Below are positions 26,560-35,315 of a stretch of DNA of 43,580 bases, one piece after another. The position numbers were made by a program, and so were the translations under genes. The notes beneath the pieces were generated by a model. It searched no databases. It had not been told where the DNA came from and saw only the letters and a program-made list of their open reading frames with translations. Origin of the DNA: an uncultured Prevotellaceae bacterium (GTDB taxonomy: Bacteria; Bacteroidota; Bacteroidia; Bacteroidales; Bacteroidaceae); assembly GCA_947167515.1 (NCBI GenBank), contig CAMVIM010000032.1, forward strand, positions 1-43,580, given 5' to 3'. Each line of letters starts with the position of its first letter. The first letter of the stretch is position 1.

Positions 26560-27885
26560 CTAAATCCACTTTACACCATGTGGTTTCTGTGTTCTTTTGA
26601 ATGAGGATTTTACTTGAAACTCAAAACCGATTCTGCTAATATCAAACTCGTTCTCGTCCCGAATCAACTTCCATCCATCAACCTCGAGCAATATAGCATG
26701 GCCGCTAAAAGTTGCGGAAGGCAAGTGTTCCTCTTCTAATTCTTCCAGATTATAATTACCCCTTAAGGATGATTGAAATTGTCTAATATATTCACCTGCC
26801 CATTGGTCTTTTCGATATTCAAAAACTGCCCAGGGATTTGATACTTCTTTGTGATCTTTATCAAAAAGGATGCCACCCTCTATATCTATAAGGCGATTAT
26901 TGGTATCCCATACAAAGAGTTTTGTGGGTGTGATGTCATTATGGTCAATCCATGGGCTATACCAATGTATTTTCCCATCTTTGCAAAACCCTATGTCGGA
27001 ATAATTAATTGAGCGCAAATCTTCGGCAACCGTTCCTCTTACCACATATTGAAGTGTCGCAAAATTATCAATACATTCAGGCTTAATAGCCATGTTCAAT
27101 TCACTCCCATCTTCCATTTTTGTACTTGGGTATAGAATACCGTCAAAATGTCCTATCTTACTGCCATCAGGAAGTGTCATTGGTGGAAAGTTATATACGA
27201 AATTGGCACATAATGCAGAAACTAAATACTTCGCTTTCCCTTCACCTGTGCTCATCATTATGTCGCCCAATTTTTGAAAAAACGCCCCAAAGGCTTCACA
27301 TTCTTCTTTCTTCAACTCGAAGATTTTTTGGAACTTGTCATTAAGAAAGGTTTCTTTGGGTGGGAATACCTTATAAAGCATCAAATTGGCATTAGGCGAA
27401 ATGTTCCATTTGGCCATGTAAACCTCCTCTCCAGCAGTAACATCTTCACTAATTTCTCTAAAGTTGGTTGTTGGAGAAAGTGAACCATAGAAAATAGACT
27501 GCCCAGAAAAATTTGCCCGTTGCAAATTAGGGAAATGCTCATTGGTGGATGTCAATGGTACATAGGAAAAAGTTTGAGGTGAAGTCAAATCTTCTTTTTC
27601 TCCGACTTTCCGTTCCAGACGGCTCCTATATAGATTTATAGGAATGCCTGTAAGTTGAATGAAACACAACGGCAAGGTTCCTTTGTCATTTTCAAAATTG
27701 CCACGAAAGGCTTGCTCATCCATAGTCTTGGCAGAGCGTACATATTCGTCCAGCTTAGAATGATACTTTGGGAACAAATTACATAGTTCCGTACCGCTTA
27801 TTTGTTTTAATTTGTCAGAGCTATTCGCAGGCATGGCTTCAAATAATCTCGATTTATACAGTTTTACTTTTCTATTGAACATCAT
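26560..27885 (-). CDS. RES-domain protein
   Basis: The 441-residue protein contains, near residues 85-150, the pattern of the RES domain: LYRSRLERK, then LQRANFSGQSIFYGSLS and TNFREISEDV. In that family the conserved Arg, Glu and Ser form an NAD+-degrading site. RES toxins are normally about 150-230 residues; this protein has more than 250 extra residues, which I do not recognise. No Xre/MbcA-type antitoxin is adjacent. It starts 39 bp after the AlbA_2 gene on the same strand. NAD+ depletion as abortive defence is an inference. Confidence 0.55.
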   Translation of the reverse strand: MMFNRKVKLYKSRLFEAMPANSSDKLKQISGTELCNLFPKYHSKLDEYVRSAKTMDEQAFRGNFENDKGTLPLCFIQLTGIPINLYRSRLERKVGEKEDLTSPQTFSYVPLTSTNEHFPNLQRANFSGQSIFYGSLSPTTNFREISEDVTAGEEVYMAKWNISPNANLMLYKVFPPKETFLNDKFQKIFELKKEECEAFGAFFQKLGDIMMSTGEGKAKYLVSALCANFVYNFPPMTLPDGSKIGHFDGILYPSTKMEDGSELNMAIKPECIDNFATLQYVVRGTVAEDLRSINYSDIGFCKDGKIHWYSPWIDHNDITPTKLFVWDTNNRLIDIEGGILFDKDHKEVSNPWAVFEYRKDQWAGEYIRQFQSSLRGNYNLEELEEEHLPSATFSGHAILLEVDGWKLIRDENEFDISRIGFEFQVKSSFKRTQKPHGVKWI

Positions 27886-27924
27886 TCATTGAGGGTTGCC
27901 AATTGACTCAATTCGACGGTGGTT

Positions 27925-29352
27925 TTATTCTTTGTCAAGAACCTCCCAGTGACCACTATAACCACTACCTACATAACGGATATGTGGCATTTTTGCCAAG
28001 TGTCGCTTGATGGTCATTGAAGTAACCCCGAATTGTTTTGCCAAATCTTCTGTGGTAACCTTAAGATTTTCTTTAATTGCCTTCTCTATTTTTCCATCAA
28101 GAGTATCTGTTTGAGTAACACCTTGAGTAACACCTTGAGTAACATCTTGAGTAACATCTTGAGTGCCACCCTTTGCAGGTCTCATAAATGTCACCACAAC
28201 AAAGCCACCATTGACAGTCCATGTTGGTGCTGCTACACCTCTTTTTTGGCATGCCTCCATGATGCGTTTTACGCCAGCCCCCCAGTTCTCAATATAGGTT
28301 GTACTGTAAAGGACATTAGCTATAAGTGGATTGTATGGATATGATATGTGAGGCTGACGGATGTTTTCAGGTGTAATCTGCGGAGGCAGAATGCCAGGAT
28401 TCTCGATTTCGATACGATTATCATAGATAGCAATACCTATGGTAAGGTTATACCGCTCATACTGACGATGGCACAGAGCGTTTAAGACGGCTTCGCGCAA
28501 AGCTTCTGCAGGCACCTCCAAATACTCATCACGAACCAGTCCGACAATCTTCCCGTGCATATTCAGGTGCTTGCGAAAGAAGTTCATTGCCTCGTTGAGT
28601 AGCACAAAGATGTTTCCCTCCACACGCTGGTTATCTATAAACTCATTTTTGTCAGTTCCTTGAAAACGAGCCAGACGCATTGTGAACTGCGTATACATGC
28701 CTGTATCTTTCGTGAAGAGTACTGTGGCAGCATTCAGAGGTCTTTCACCTGTGGTCAACTTCCATTTACCCAACACATCTTCGATAGGTTCAGTAAGAGC
28801 CAGTTCTGACAATCTGCCCCTCTCAACACCAAGACGTACCACACCACGTATCAGTTTCTCGTCCAGGGAACTAATATCTGTGAACTCTGAAGGTTGCCGT
28901 TCCCATGCAAACATGTCTGGCTTACTTCTGCGCAACCGTTCTTCATACATGTCGCGCGGCATCTCCTTCGTCGTACTCTCCACCTTGTAGTAAGGACAAC
29001 CATGATAAGTATAAGGCACCATCCCCCACGCCCATCCGTCAAAATGCATGGCAATCACCTTATGGTCAGGCCGATCAGGAACGTCTATATACTCTACTCG
29101 CACATCAACCTGCGGCTCCATATAACTCAGAGCCTGTGCAATCTCCCTTTGGGTACTGTCAGTAACCTGCTGTCCCTGGATCTTCAATGATTTGGGAGCA
29201 ACGCCAAAGATAAGCCAGCCACCTTCGGTATTTAAGAAGGCACAGGCTGCATGCATACCATCCTTCAGCTCACCAGTGGTCTTCTTCAACTCCAGCTGAC
29301 GGTGCTCATCACTCTGAATCAGTTTCTTCAGTTCTTCTATTGTAAGTGCCAT
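27925..29352 (-). CDS. AlbA_2 (Schlafen-like) ATP-binding protein with winged-helix C-terminus
   Basis: The 475-residue protein begins with an AlbA_2 domain (ELKKTTGELKDGMHAACAFL, then GGWLIFGVAP). A middle region includes the GHKL-like motif EALREAVLNALCHRQYE and PGILPPQITPENIRQP. A C-terminal winged helix follows (VTTEDLAKQFGVTSMTIKRHL). Between them is a stretch of TQDV/TQGV repeats (see 28111-28170). Such proteins are widespread in Bacteroidetes accessory regions; regulatory or defence roles are proposed, but the activity is unknown. It is likely co-transcribed with the RES gene. The 287 bp upstream (29,353-29,639) hold no gene that I can support. Confidence 0.8.
   Translation of the reverse strand: MALTIEELKKLIQSDEHRQLELKKTTGELKDGMHAACAFLNTEGGWLIFGVAPKSLKIQGQQVTDSTQREIAQALSYMEPQVDVRVEYIDVPDRPDHKVIAMHFDGWAWGMVPYTYHGCPYYKVESTTKEMPRDMYEERLRRSKPDMFAWERQPSEFTDISSLDEKLIRGVVRLGVERGRLSELALTEPIEDVLGKWKLTTGERPLNAATVLFTKDTGMYTQFTMRLARFQGTDKNEFIDNQRVEGNIFVLLNEAMNFFRKHLNMHGKIVGLVRDEYLEVPAEALREAVLNALCHRQYERYNLTIGIAIYDNRIEIENPGILPPQITPENIRQPHISYPYNPLIANVLYSTTYIENWGAGVKRIMEACQKRGVAAPTWTVNGGFVVVTFMRPAKGGTQDVTQDVTQGVTQGVTQTDTLDGKIEKAIKENLKVTTEDLAKQFGVTSMTIKRHLAKMPHIRYVGSGYSGHWEVLDKE
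28111..28170 (-). repeat. Five tandem 12-bp repeats inside the AlbA_2 gene
   Basis: TTGAGTAACACC/TTGAGTAACATC-type units occur five times in a row, the last slightly degenerate. On the coding strand they give a four-residue unit (V-T-Q-D/G) that links the catalytic part to the winged helix. Copy-number change keeps the frame and would only alter linker length. Confidence 0.9.
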
Positions 29353-29639
29353 ATATTTATAATGTATAATTCTTTGGTTCTATTATGTTTCAACAATTTT
29401 TCATTCTGAGCCACGTTTCGTTATTAAAACATAAAAAGCAGTTTATATTCACGTCCAATTTTAATAACATGTTTTTCTCACTATAGCGGATGAACAAGTA
29501 TAAAATTGTATCCGTAATTTCTTTTTCTGCAAGCGTGTCAGGGCGTTTCTTTCCTTCATTCAGAGCGTCTCTTGATATAAGTTTACATCCATATTTCTAT
29601 GTTTCAGTTCTTGCTGTTGCAATACTATTATGAGGAACT

Positions 29640-31664
29640 TTAAATACTAACCTGTCTTAGTGTGGATGTAGTTCTTTGGAAATTAATTTCTTCGAAATCC
29701 TTAGCTGCTTTTTGTTGAATATCTACATCTTTTATCTCAAGTGAATTAGAAAGATATTTTAGCTTCCGTTTCTGCCTTTCAATAAGATCTGACCATTTCA
29801 TAACCCATACTTCAACCCGACCACTCTTACTACGGAAATACAAGAATGGATTATTTTCCTCACCTTTTATCTCATACTTTCCAGACTCACTTATATCAGA
29901 ACTAACAAGTATTATTTTGAAGTTTACATGTTGTGGAGTCTGACCACTCTGCTCAATCTCTCGTGCATATCGCATGGCCTGTGCTAACTCAACCGGACTC
30001 ACTTTAACTTTGGGAGCCTTTAATTCAACAACCAAAACTTCCCTTTTATTACAATCAATAATCTTCTCACTATACATGAACAAGTCGGTTATTGATTTCG
30101 TGGATTTTTCTGCATTCTCATTAATATTGTCATCCTTCTTGGATGGTTTATATCTCATAATGTCATCCCGCAACTCTGTGAGATTCTTTTCCAAGCCTTT
30201 ATCTGACAACAATTTTGTTGCATCATTAAACTCTTCCCCGAAAATCCACAGCATCTTTTCCAAGAATTTATGAAGTTCTTTTCTTTCTTTCAAATGTTTG
30301 GAGATTTCTGAATAGGTTAGCTTCTCGATAAATTCAAGTTCTTCCATCTTCAAAGCAACTTTATCGGAAAAAGCGATGACATCCTCCAATTCAGTCCTAT
30401 CCAACAAATCATTAAACTGCTCAATGGTCTTTTTGTTAAGCTTTAATATACTATTTAATATCTTGTCAAGTTCTCCATTAGATATAGTCCTGTCAATCAA
30501 TGGATATACAATTTCACGTAATCTATTCTGTTCGTTCAGCAGATTATACTTGTCTTCTACGAGGAATGCTAATTTGTCGAATAATACGGTCTTGGACTTA
30601 GAAGAGGACTTCTCTTTATATGGGTAATAATCATCCTTCTTCAGTTTATCAATAAAATTATCAAATTCAATGTTTTTTTCGCGAAAGAACGCTGTTAATT
30701 GTTCTTTTATAAATGATTTGAAGGACTTCACTTCCTCATCCATTTCATCCAGTGCGATATTTCTGTAAATATCTGTGGATAGTGTTTCAGAAGATACATA
30801 AATAAACCATCCTCCTATTTTAGGACTAAGCCACTCTGCATCGTACTCAAAGCCAGATGCAATAGTTTGAATTCCCGCATTATTTGTTGTCAAAAACACT
30901 TTTCTCTTCTCAATTCCCTTAATATTAAAGAATTGGAATTGTATCTTGTGCTGATTCCCCTTCTTGTCACTATATGGGATTGTTTTAATTATCGGTAAGT
31001 TAATAACATAATTCTTCGGCTCTATCCTCTTTTTGTTTATGTAGAAAAACAGGTCACGATTAAAGATCTTCAATGGATATCGTTCAAAAATTGCGTCTGC
31101 GATATTGCATTGGAGCATTTTATCGATGATCTTCTTTTTTGTCTCTCTTTCCGTAACATCACTGTCATATAAATCATCAATGGTCACTTTATAATATGTG
31201 GAGTGATTCATTCCCTCCAATATGTCCTCTTGAGTCTCTATCTTTACCTCAGAAACATTGATGTTTTTCCCAAAAGAATCAAACTTCAAAGGTATGATCG
31301 CTTTTGAGAAATTGTTTCTCCCTTGAGAAAAACCAACAGTCTCAATTTCGACGGATTTACCTAATTGAAAAGCCGCAAAGCGCCCTATACCTTTACCACC
31401 ATCTTTATTGCTGGTTCCGATATCCAAGATTTTGTTGCCGAGATCATCTATATGAACACCATGGCCATCATCTTTGATTACAATCTTCCTAATAGCCAAA
31501 GGGCATAACTCTTCTTCTGGTGTATAGTCTATATCCAGCCAGATATTCTTAGCATCTGCTTGTATGGAATTATTAATCAATTCGCACAAGGCTGCAAATG
31601 TGCTTATATAATTAGCAAACAAATCGTTTACCAACCGAGAATTTGTTGTGAAAGTTCTTTCCAT
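29640..31664 (-). CDS. MORC-like GHKL ATPase with C-terminal PD-(D/E)XK-like nuclease domain
   Basis: This is a 674-residue protein. The GHKL ATPase motifs are: N-box LCELINNSIQADAK (26-39), G1 KDDGHGV (64-70), and the G2 lid ILDIGTSNKDGGKGIGRF (79-96). This arrangement is like MORC/MutL-type ATPases. After a helical middle comes LHKFLEKMLWIFGEEF (about 464-479), then a C-terminal core: D527 in SITDLFMY, E547-x-K549 in REVLVVELKAP, then Q562 and Y566 in AQAMRYAREI. This is the D...ExK...QxxxY pattern of restriction-type nucleases. It is the last gene of the operon, 26 bp after the radical SAM gene. I infer an ATP-gated DNA nuclease or effector. Confidence 0.75.
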   Translation of the reverse strand: MERTFTTNSRLVNDLFANYISTFAALCELINNSIQADAKNIWLDIDYTPEEELCPLAIRKIVIKDDGHGVHIDDLGNKILDIGTSNKDGGKGIGRFAAFQLGKSVEIETVGFSQGRNNFSKAIIPLKFDSFGKNINVSEVKIETQEDILEGMNHSTYYKVTIDDLYDSDVTERETKKKIIDKMLQCNIADAIFERYPLKIFNRDLFFYINKKRIEPKNYVINLPIIKTIPYSDKKGNQHKIQFQFFNIKGIEKRKVFLTTNNAGIQTIASGFEYDAEWLSPKIGGWFIYVSSETLSTDIYRNIALDEMDEEVKSFKSFIKEQLTAFFREKNIEFDNFIDKLKKDDYYPYKEKSSSKSKTVLFDKLAFLVEDKYNLLNEQNRLREIVYPLIDRTISNGELDKILNSILKLNKKTIEQFNDLLDRTELEDVIAFSDKVALKMEELEFIEKLTYSEISKHLKERKELHKFLEKMLWIFGEEFNDATKLLSDKGLEKNLTELRDDIMRYKPSKKDDNINENAEKSTKSITDLFMYSEKIIDCNKREVLVVELKAPKVKVSPVELAQAMRYAREIEQSGQTPQHVNFKIILVSSDISESGKYEIKGEENNPFLYFRSKSGRVEVWVMKWSDLIERQKRKLKYLSNSLEIKDVDIQQKAAKDFEEINFQRTTSTLRQVSI

Positions 31665-31690
31665 ATGATGTAATAATTTGGTCTAATATA

Positions 31691-33682
31691 TTATCTGGCT
31701 TTATATTTCTTCAATACTGGGACAGCCCCACTTTTCTTTATATATTGCAAATTGTCTTTAGGAGTGTTGTCGAATTCTTTTTTTAGTGAGTATAAAGAAC
31801 CTGTAGGCTCTGCAACTTCATTTCTGAGATTGATGTAAAACTTAAGAGCGCAATCTATATGCTCACTATAATGAGGACGTTCTTTCGTATTAACGAAATC
31901 ATCATTGTGGATAATATCATAGAATATTTGTTGTTCATACTCATCTAATTTATCCAAAGCCTTACACCAATTTGCCGTTGATAGAGGATGCCCCTTACTT
32001 TCCAACCATTCGAAAAAGAACCTGTATACAATCATGGCATCAGGCATTTCAAGTAGTGTCAGATATTCAGATTCGTTATTCCCAAAAGCTTTATAGAAAA
32101 ATGTTGTTCCTCTTCCTATCATTCCCTTTGTGCTATTTAACACAGCCTGTATCGCTCTGATGTATTTTTTATTCCAATGCTTTCCAATGTAATTTCTGTC
32201 ATGACTATGTTCACCATAAAGAGGGTGATATTTCATCGGAAAAGAATATATGTTAACATTTAATTCATCACAAAGAAGCACATTAATCTCCATTCTGGTG
32301 TATAATTCTGATGGCTTGTCATTGAAGTTATACAAAAGGTAATTGGAGAAATTCTTAATACCAGCATCCACACTCATTCTAAGTGCTGCTATGTATACTT
32401 CCTTAATTTTTAAATCATCAAATGCAATGCGCAAAGGAGATATTGCAATCCTAGCAAATTGCTTAGCCATATGAGGGGTAAATAGTCTGGCATCTACCCC
32501 CTGATTGAAATCCACCTTACGTTGTCTTGGTCTTCTATTTTTTAGAGTCTTTTCGTAGTCCGCTTTTATTATATTATATGCATCTATCAATGCTGGCTTA
32601 GTTGCAGTTTCATATTTGAGGACATGTAGGTCATCAAAAGTCTTATATATACTATATGATTTCTCTTTCTCCTTTATAGAGTCAAGGTATTCTATCAATA
32701 ACTCTTGAGCTTTGCGAATATACGCACGGTCATTTACTCCGTCAATAAGATTCTTAATTGACAAAGCTAATTTGTCTGGCTCGATATATGTCGCACCTGC
32801 CCCAAATCCGCATTCAACAATTTCATCTATTATCTTATCAAATGATTTTGATGCCATAACATTATTATCCATCAAAAGCAAATCGCGCTGAGGACCATAT
32901 AATCTGTCCACCTCCTCAACTCTTTCTTTTAATGAAATGTAATCTTGATAATCAGGCTCCATAATCTTAACTGCACAGAAAGGACATTTGCGGATACACC
33001 CTCTAGTGGTATAAGCATAATAAGCATTAGACATTTCATATTTGTACGAAACTTCGTCTAAGATGCTATAATCTAAAGGTAAGGCGTCAATAATTTGTTC
33101 ATCTCCATCATCTAAATCACCAGGCTTATTAGACAAACCAATATGGGGCTTAATACCCGTAGCTTTCTCGATTTCGTTGGGTTGGAGAGATGCTAATACG
33201 CCTCCAACTTGAAAATCCCCACCAGGTTTCAACAAATCTTTTAGCTCATTAATGGTCTTTACTGTGATGTCAAAATAAAATGTAAACATCGTGGTGACCA
33301 TTATTCTATCCCATTCTCTCTCTTCAGGTTGGGTATACCACTTTTTCCAATAATAATCTTTATAATATGTAACCCAATTCTCTAGAAGGAGTTCATTTGA
33401 CAATCCTGATATTTCAATTTTATCAAAATACTCCCGCTTTTTGGTTCTAATGAAGCCTATAATCACATCGCGTTTAGAATTCCAATTAATTTCTGGATCA
33501 ACTAATGACATCTTAGCGATGCACTTATCTGCAATGCGTTCTATTATAAAAGATTTTATATCGCCCTTAAAGAAAACGACATTATCTCCCCTCCGCTTGT
33601 GATAAGTGGAGAATTTCATCAAAGCAACAGGCGGAAATTTGTTCCTATAATTCGGTTCTACTAAGAGAATATTTCTAGACAT
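31691..33682 (-). CDS. Radical SAM protein with B12-binding-like N-terminus
   Basis: The 663-residue protein has the radical SAM cluster motif C229-x3-C233-x2-C236 in TTRGCIRKCPFC. A companion segment, LLLMDNNVMAS, follows as in the family's barrel. The N-terminus (NILLVEPNYRNKFPPVALMK, then RRGDNVVFFKG) resembles a cobalamin-binding Rossmann domain but has no clear DxHxxG cobalamin-ligand motif. The last 250 residues are unrecognised. Its start is 1 bp after the Hsp90-like gene stop, so synthesis is coupled. A radical SAM enzyme next to DNA-processing proteins suggests modification of a nucleotide, nucleic acid or protein partner, but the substrate is unknown. It lacks viperin motifs. Confidence 0.85.
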   Translation of the reverse strand: MSRNILLVEPNYRNKFPPVALMKFSTYHKRRGDNVVFFKGDIKSFIIERIADKCIAKMSLVDPEINWNSKRDVIIGFIRTKKREYFDKIEISGLSNELLLENWVTYYKDYYWKKWYTQPEEREWDRIMVTTMFTFYFDITVKTINELKDLLKPGGDFQVGGVLASLQPNEIEKATGIKPHIGLSNKPGDLDDGDEQIIDALPLDYSILDEVSYKYEMSNAYYAYTTRGCIRKCPFCAVKIMEPDYQDYISLKERVEEVDRLYGPQRDLLLMDNNVMASKSFDKIIDEIVECGFGAGATYIEPDKLALSIKNLIDGVNDRAYIRKAQELLIEYLDSIKEKEKSYSIYKTFDDLHVLKYETATKPALIDAYNIIKADYEKTLKNRRPRQRKVDFNQGVDARLFTPHMAKQFARIAISPLRIAFDDLKIKEVYIAALRMSVDAGIKNFSNYLLYNFNDKPSELYTRMEINVLLCDELNVNIYSFPMKYHPLYGEHSHDRNYIGKHWNKKYIRAIQAVLNSTKGMIGRGTTFFYKAFGNNESEYLTLLEMPDAMIVYRFFFEWLESKGHPLSTANWCKALDKLDEYEQQIFYDIIHNDDFVNTKERPHYSEHIDCALKFYINLRNEVAEPTGSLYSLKKEFDNTPKDNLQYIKKSGAVPVLKKYKAR

Positions 33683-33683
33683 A

Positions 33684-35315
33684 TTACTTTGCGAGTTTCT
33701 TGAGAATCTTCATCTTTAATGACTCCATGTACGATGGAGTTAATGTTGGCTCATTATCAATGACTTCACATACTATAGTATATGTTTTTTTATCCACTTT
33801 AGATAGTTTAGAAAAGAGTATTTCCCTGGGGTCTTTAGGTTCTTCTTTGTGTTCCTGCCCTTCTTCTATATCTTTCTTTTGATTCCCTTTTTCAACCAGT
33901 TTGGATATTTCCACGGGCTTTATATGAGGTTTGGATCTTTTTGAATTATTCTCTTTTATTTTCTGATCCAATTTTTTCTGTCTTGTTTTTATAAGAGTTT
34001 CAGCCACAATTATACCTTCTGGTGTAGATTCGATTTTGTCCAGTCGTTCTTGAAACTCTACGGCTTTTGTGGCCAAAATTTCATCTTGAGACTTTATCTG
34101 TTCTCTAATATTTTTCTTTTCTCCAGAATCATCCTCACTAGATAATTTGGCTCGCAATTCAGTCCTTTTAAAGTACGCAGTGGTAATTTTATCAAGAGCT
34201 TGGCTACCTAAATGACTAGCAGTATCATATAATGAGTACATTTTTTCTGCTTTTTCAGCCATGAGAGTGTCAAATTCTGATTTTTGTAGCGAATCTACGA
34301 AACCATCGCGTGAACCAGTAGGCTGAATGTTTTCGTGTATAAGGAATATTTCACCAACAAAATAGTTGATAGAAACATTCTTCATATAATTAGCCATAAC
34401 ATTATAGTCACCAACAGCAGTATTAAGTTTCCTAAATCTGATGCCCTTAAATGCAATATTGTTCATCTGGATAATCTTATCATTAAGTGCATACCAGCCC
34501 CATCCCAACAATCCATCATCTGGATCTTCAAATTTAACGAAAAGCGGTTTAATTAGCTCCGTGTCTTTATTCGGAACATCTATGCTATATGGTTTCCTGA
34601 CATCTTCACTATTAATCATTACTTTATAGATTCTTTCCTTCTTATACAGTTCGTTTATTTCCGGATTTTCTTCAAAAGCAGGATGGAGATATCCTTCCTT
34701 GAACTCCAATGTATAGTCAACAGGAGCGATTAATGACACGTATTCTTTGACAGCCTGAATATCAACAAGTTTATCAATTCTATGTTTTAAGCCACATAGC
34801 TTTACTCTAAAATAGTGTTCATCCACATCTTCAGATTCAAACATGCAACTAGTTACTCTGTCAACAACATCAGTTCCATCCTCAAACTCATGTGATTCAA
34901 TTAACTTAAATGCTTCTTCTGTATACCATGTGAGTATGGTTTTTTTGTTTTCACCACAACAGGAGGTTTCAAATATAATTTTCTCACAATACTGAGCAGC
35001 AATTAACCGTCCTATGCCATATTGACCTATGAGATTGTCTTTATATTTTTCCGAGTTACCAAGGTCAACAAGACGTGGCCCTATTTCTGTAACGCTTACA
35101 CCGACACCTCGATCTTTTATGGTGATATCGTTTTTATCTATCTGAATAGATATTACAGCCTCTTGAGGTTTTATTAAACCTTTATTTATTGCTAATTCTA
35201 ATCCATCGCATGCATTTTGAATGTACTCACGATAAATCACGAGGGGGTTGGTGTAGATTTTTCCTAAAGCTAAATCTAGCATTTTTACCCCGAATCTACT
35301 TTTATATCCTTGCAT
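33684..35315 (-). CDS. Hsp90-like GHKL ATPase
   Basis: The 543-residue protein has an N-terminal Bergerat-fold ATPase with N-box YREYIQNACDGLELA, G1 IKDRGVGV and G2 GQYGIGRLIAAQYC, in the order and spacing of Hsp90/HtpG-type enzymes. A middle domain follows. The last 150 residues or so are highly charged and coiled-coil-like (KKLDQKIKENNSKRSKPH). It is shorter than HtpG and lacks its C-terminal dimerisation domain. Its ATG shares one base with the HerA-like gene stop (TAATG at 35,315). I infer an ATP-driven clamp or sensor in the operon's complex rather than a general chaperone. Confidence 0.75.
   Translation of the reverse strand: MQGYKSRFGVKMLDLALGKIYTNPLVIYREYIQNACDGLELAINKGLIKPQEAVISIQIDKNDITIKDRGVGVSVTEIGPRLVDLGNSEKYKDNLIGQYGIGRLIAAQYCEKIIFETSCCGENKKTILTWYTEEAFKLIESHEFEDGTDVVDRVTSCMFESEDVDEHYFRVKLCGLKHRIDKLVDIQAVKEYVSLIAPVDYTLEFKEGYLHPAFEENPEINELYKKERIYKVMINSEDVRKPYSIDVPNKDTELIKPLFVKFEDPDDGLLGWGWYALNDKIIQMNNIAFKGIRFRKLNTAVGDYNVMANYMKNVSINYFVGEIFLIHENIQPTGSRDGFVDSLQKSEFDTLMAEKAEKMYSLYDTASHLGSQALDKITTAYFKRTELRAKLSSEDDSGEKKNIREQIKSQDEILATKAVEFQERLDKIESTPEGIIVAETLIKTRQKKLDQKIKENNSKRSKPHIKPVEISKLVEKGNQKKDIEEGQEHKEEPKDPREILFSKLSKVDKKTYTIVCEVIDNEPTLTPSYMESLKMKILKKLAK

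Noticed and set aside
28111..28170. Tandem 12-bp repeats as a CRISPR-like array
   Set aside because: There are no spacers; the units are contiguous, in frame and encode a four-residue protein repeat.
31691..33682. Prokaryotic viperin
   Set aside because: The CX3CX2C motif is present, but the viperin context around it is absent and the protein is much longer than viperins.
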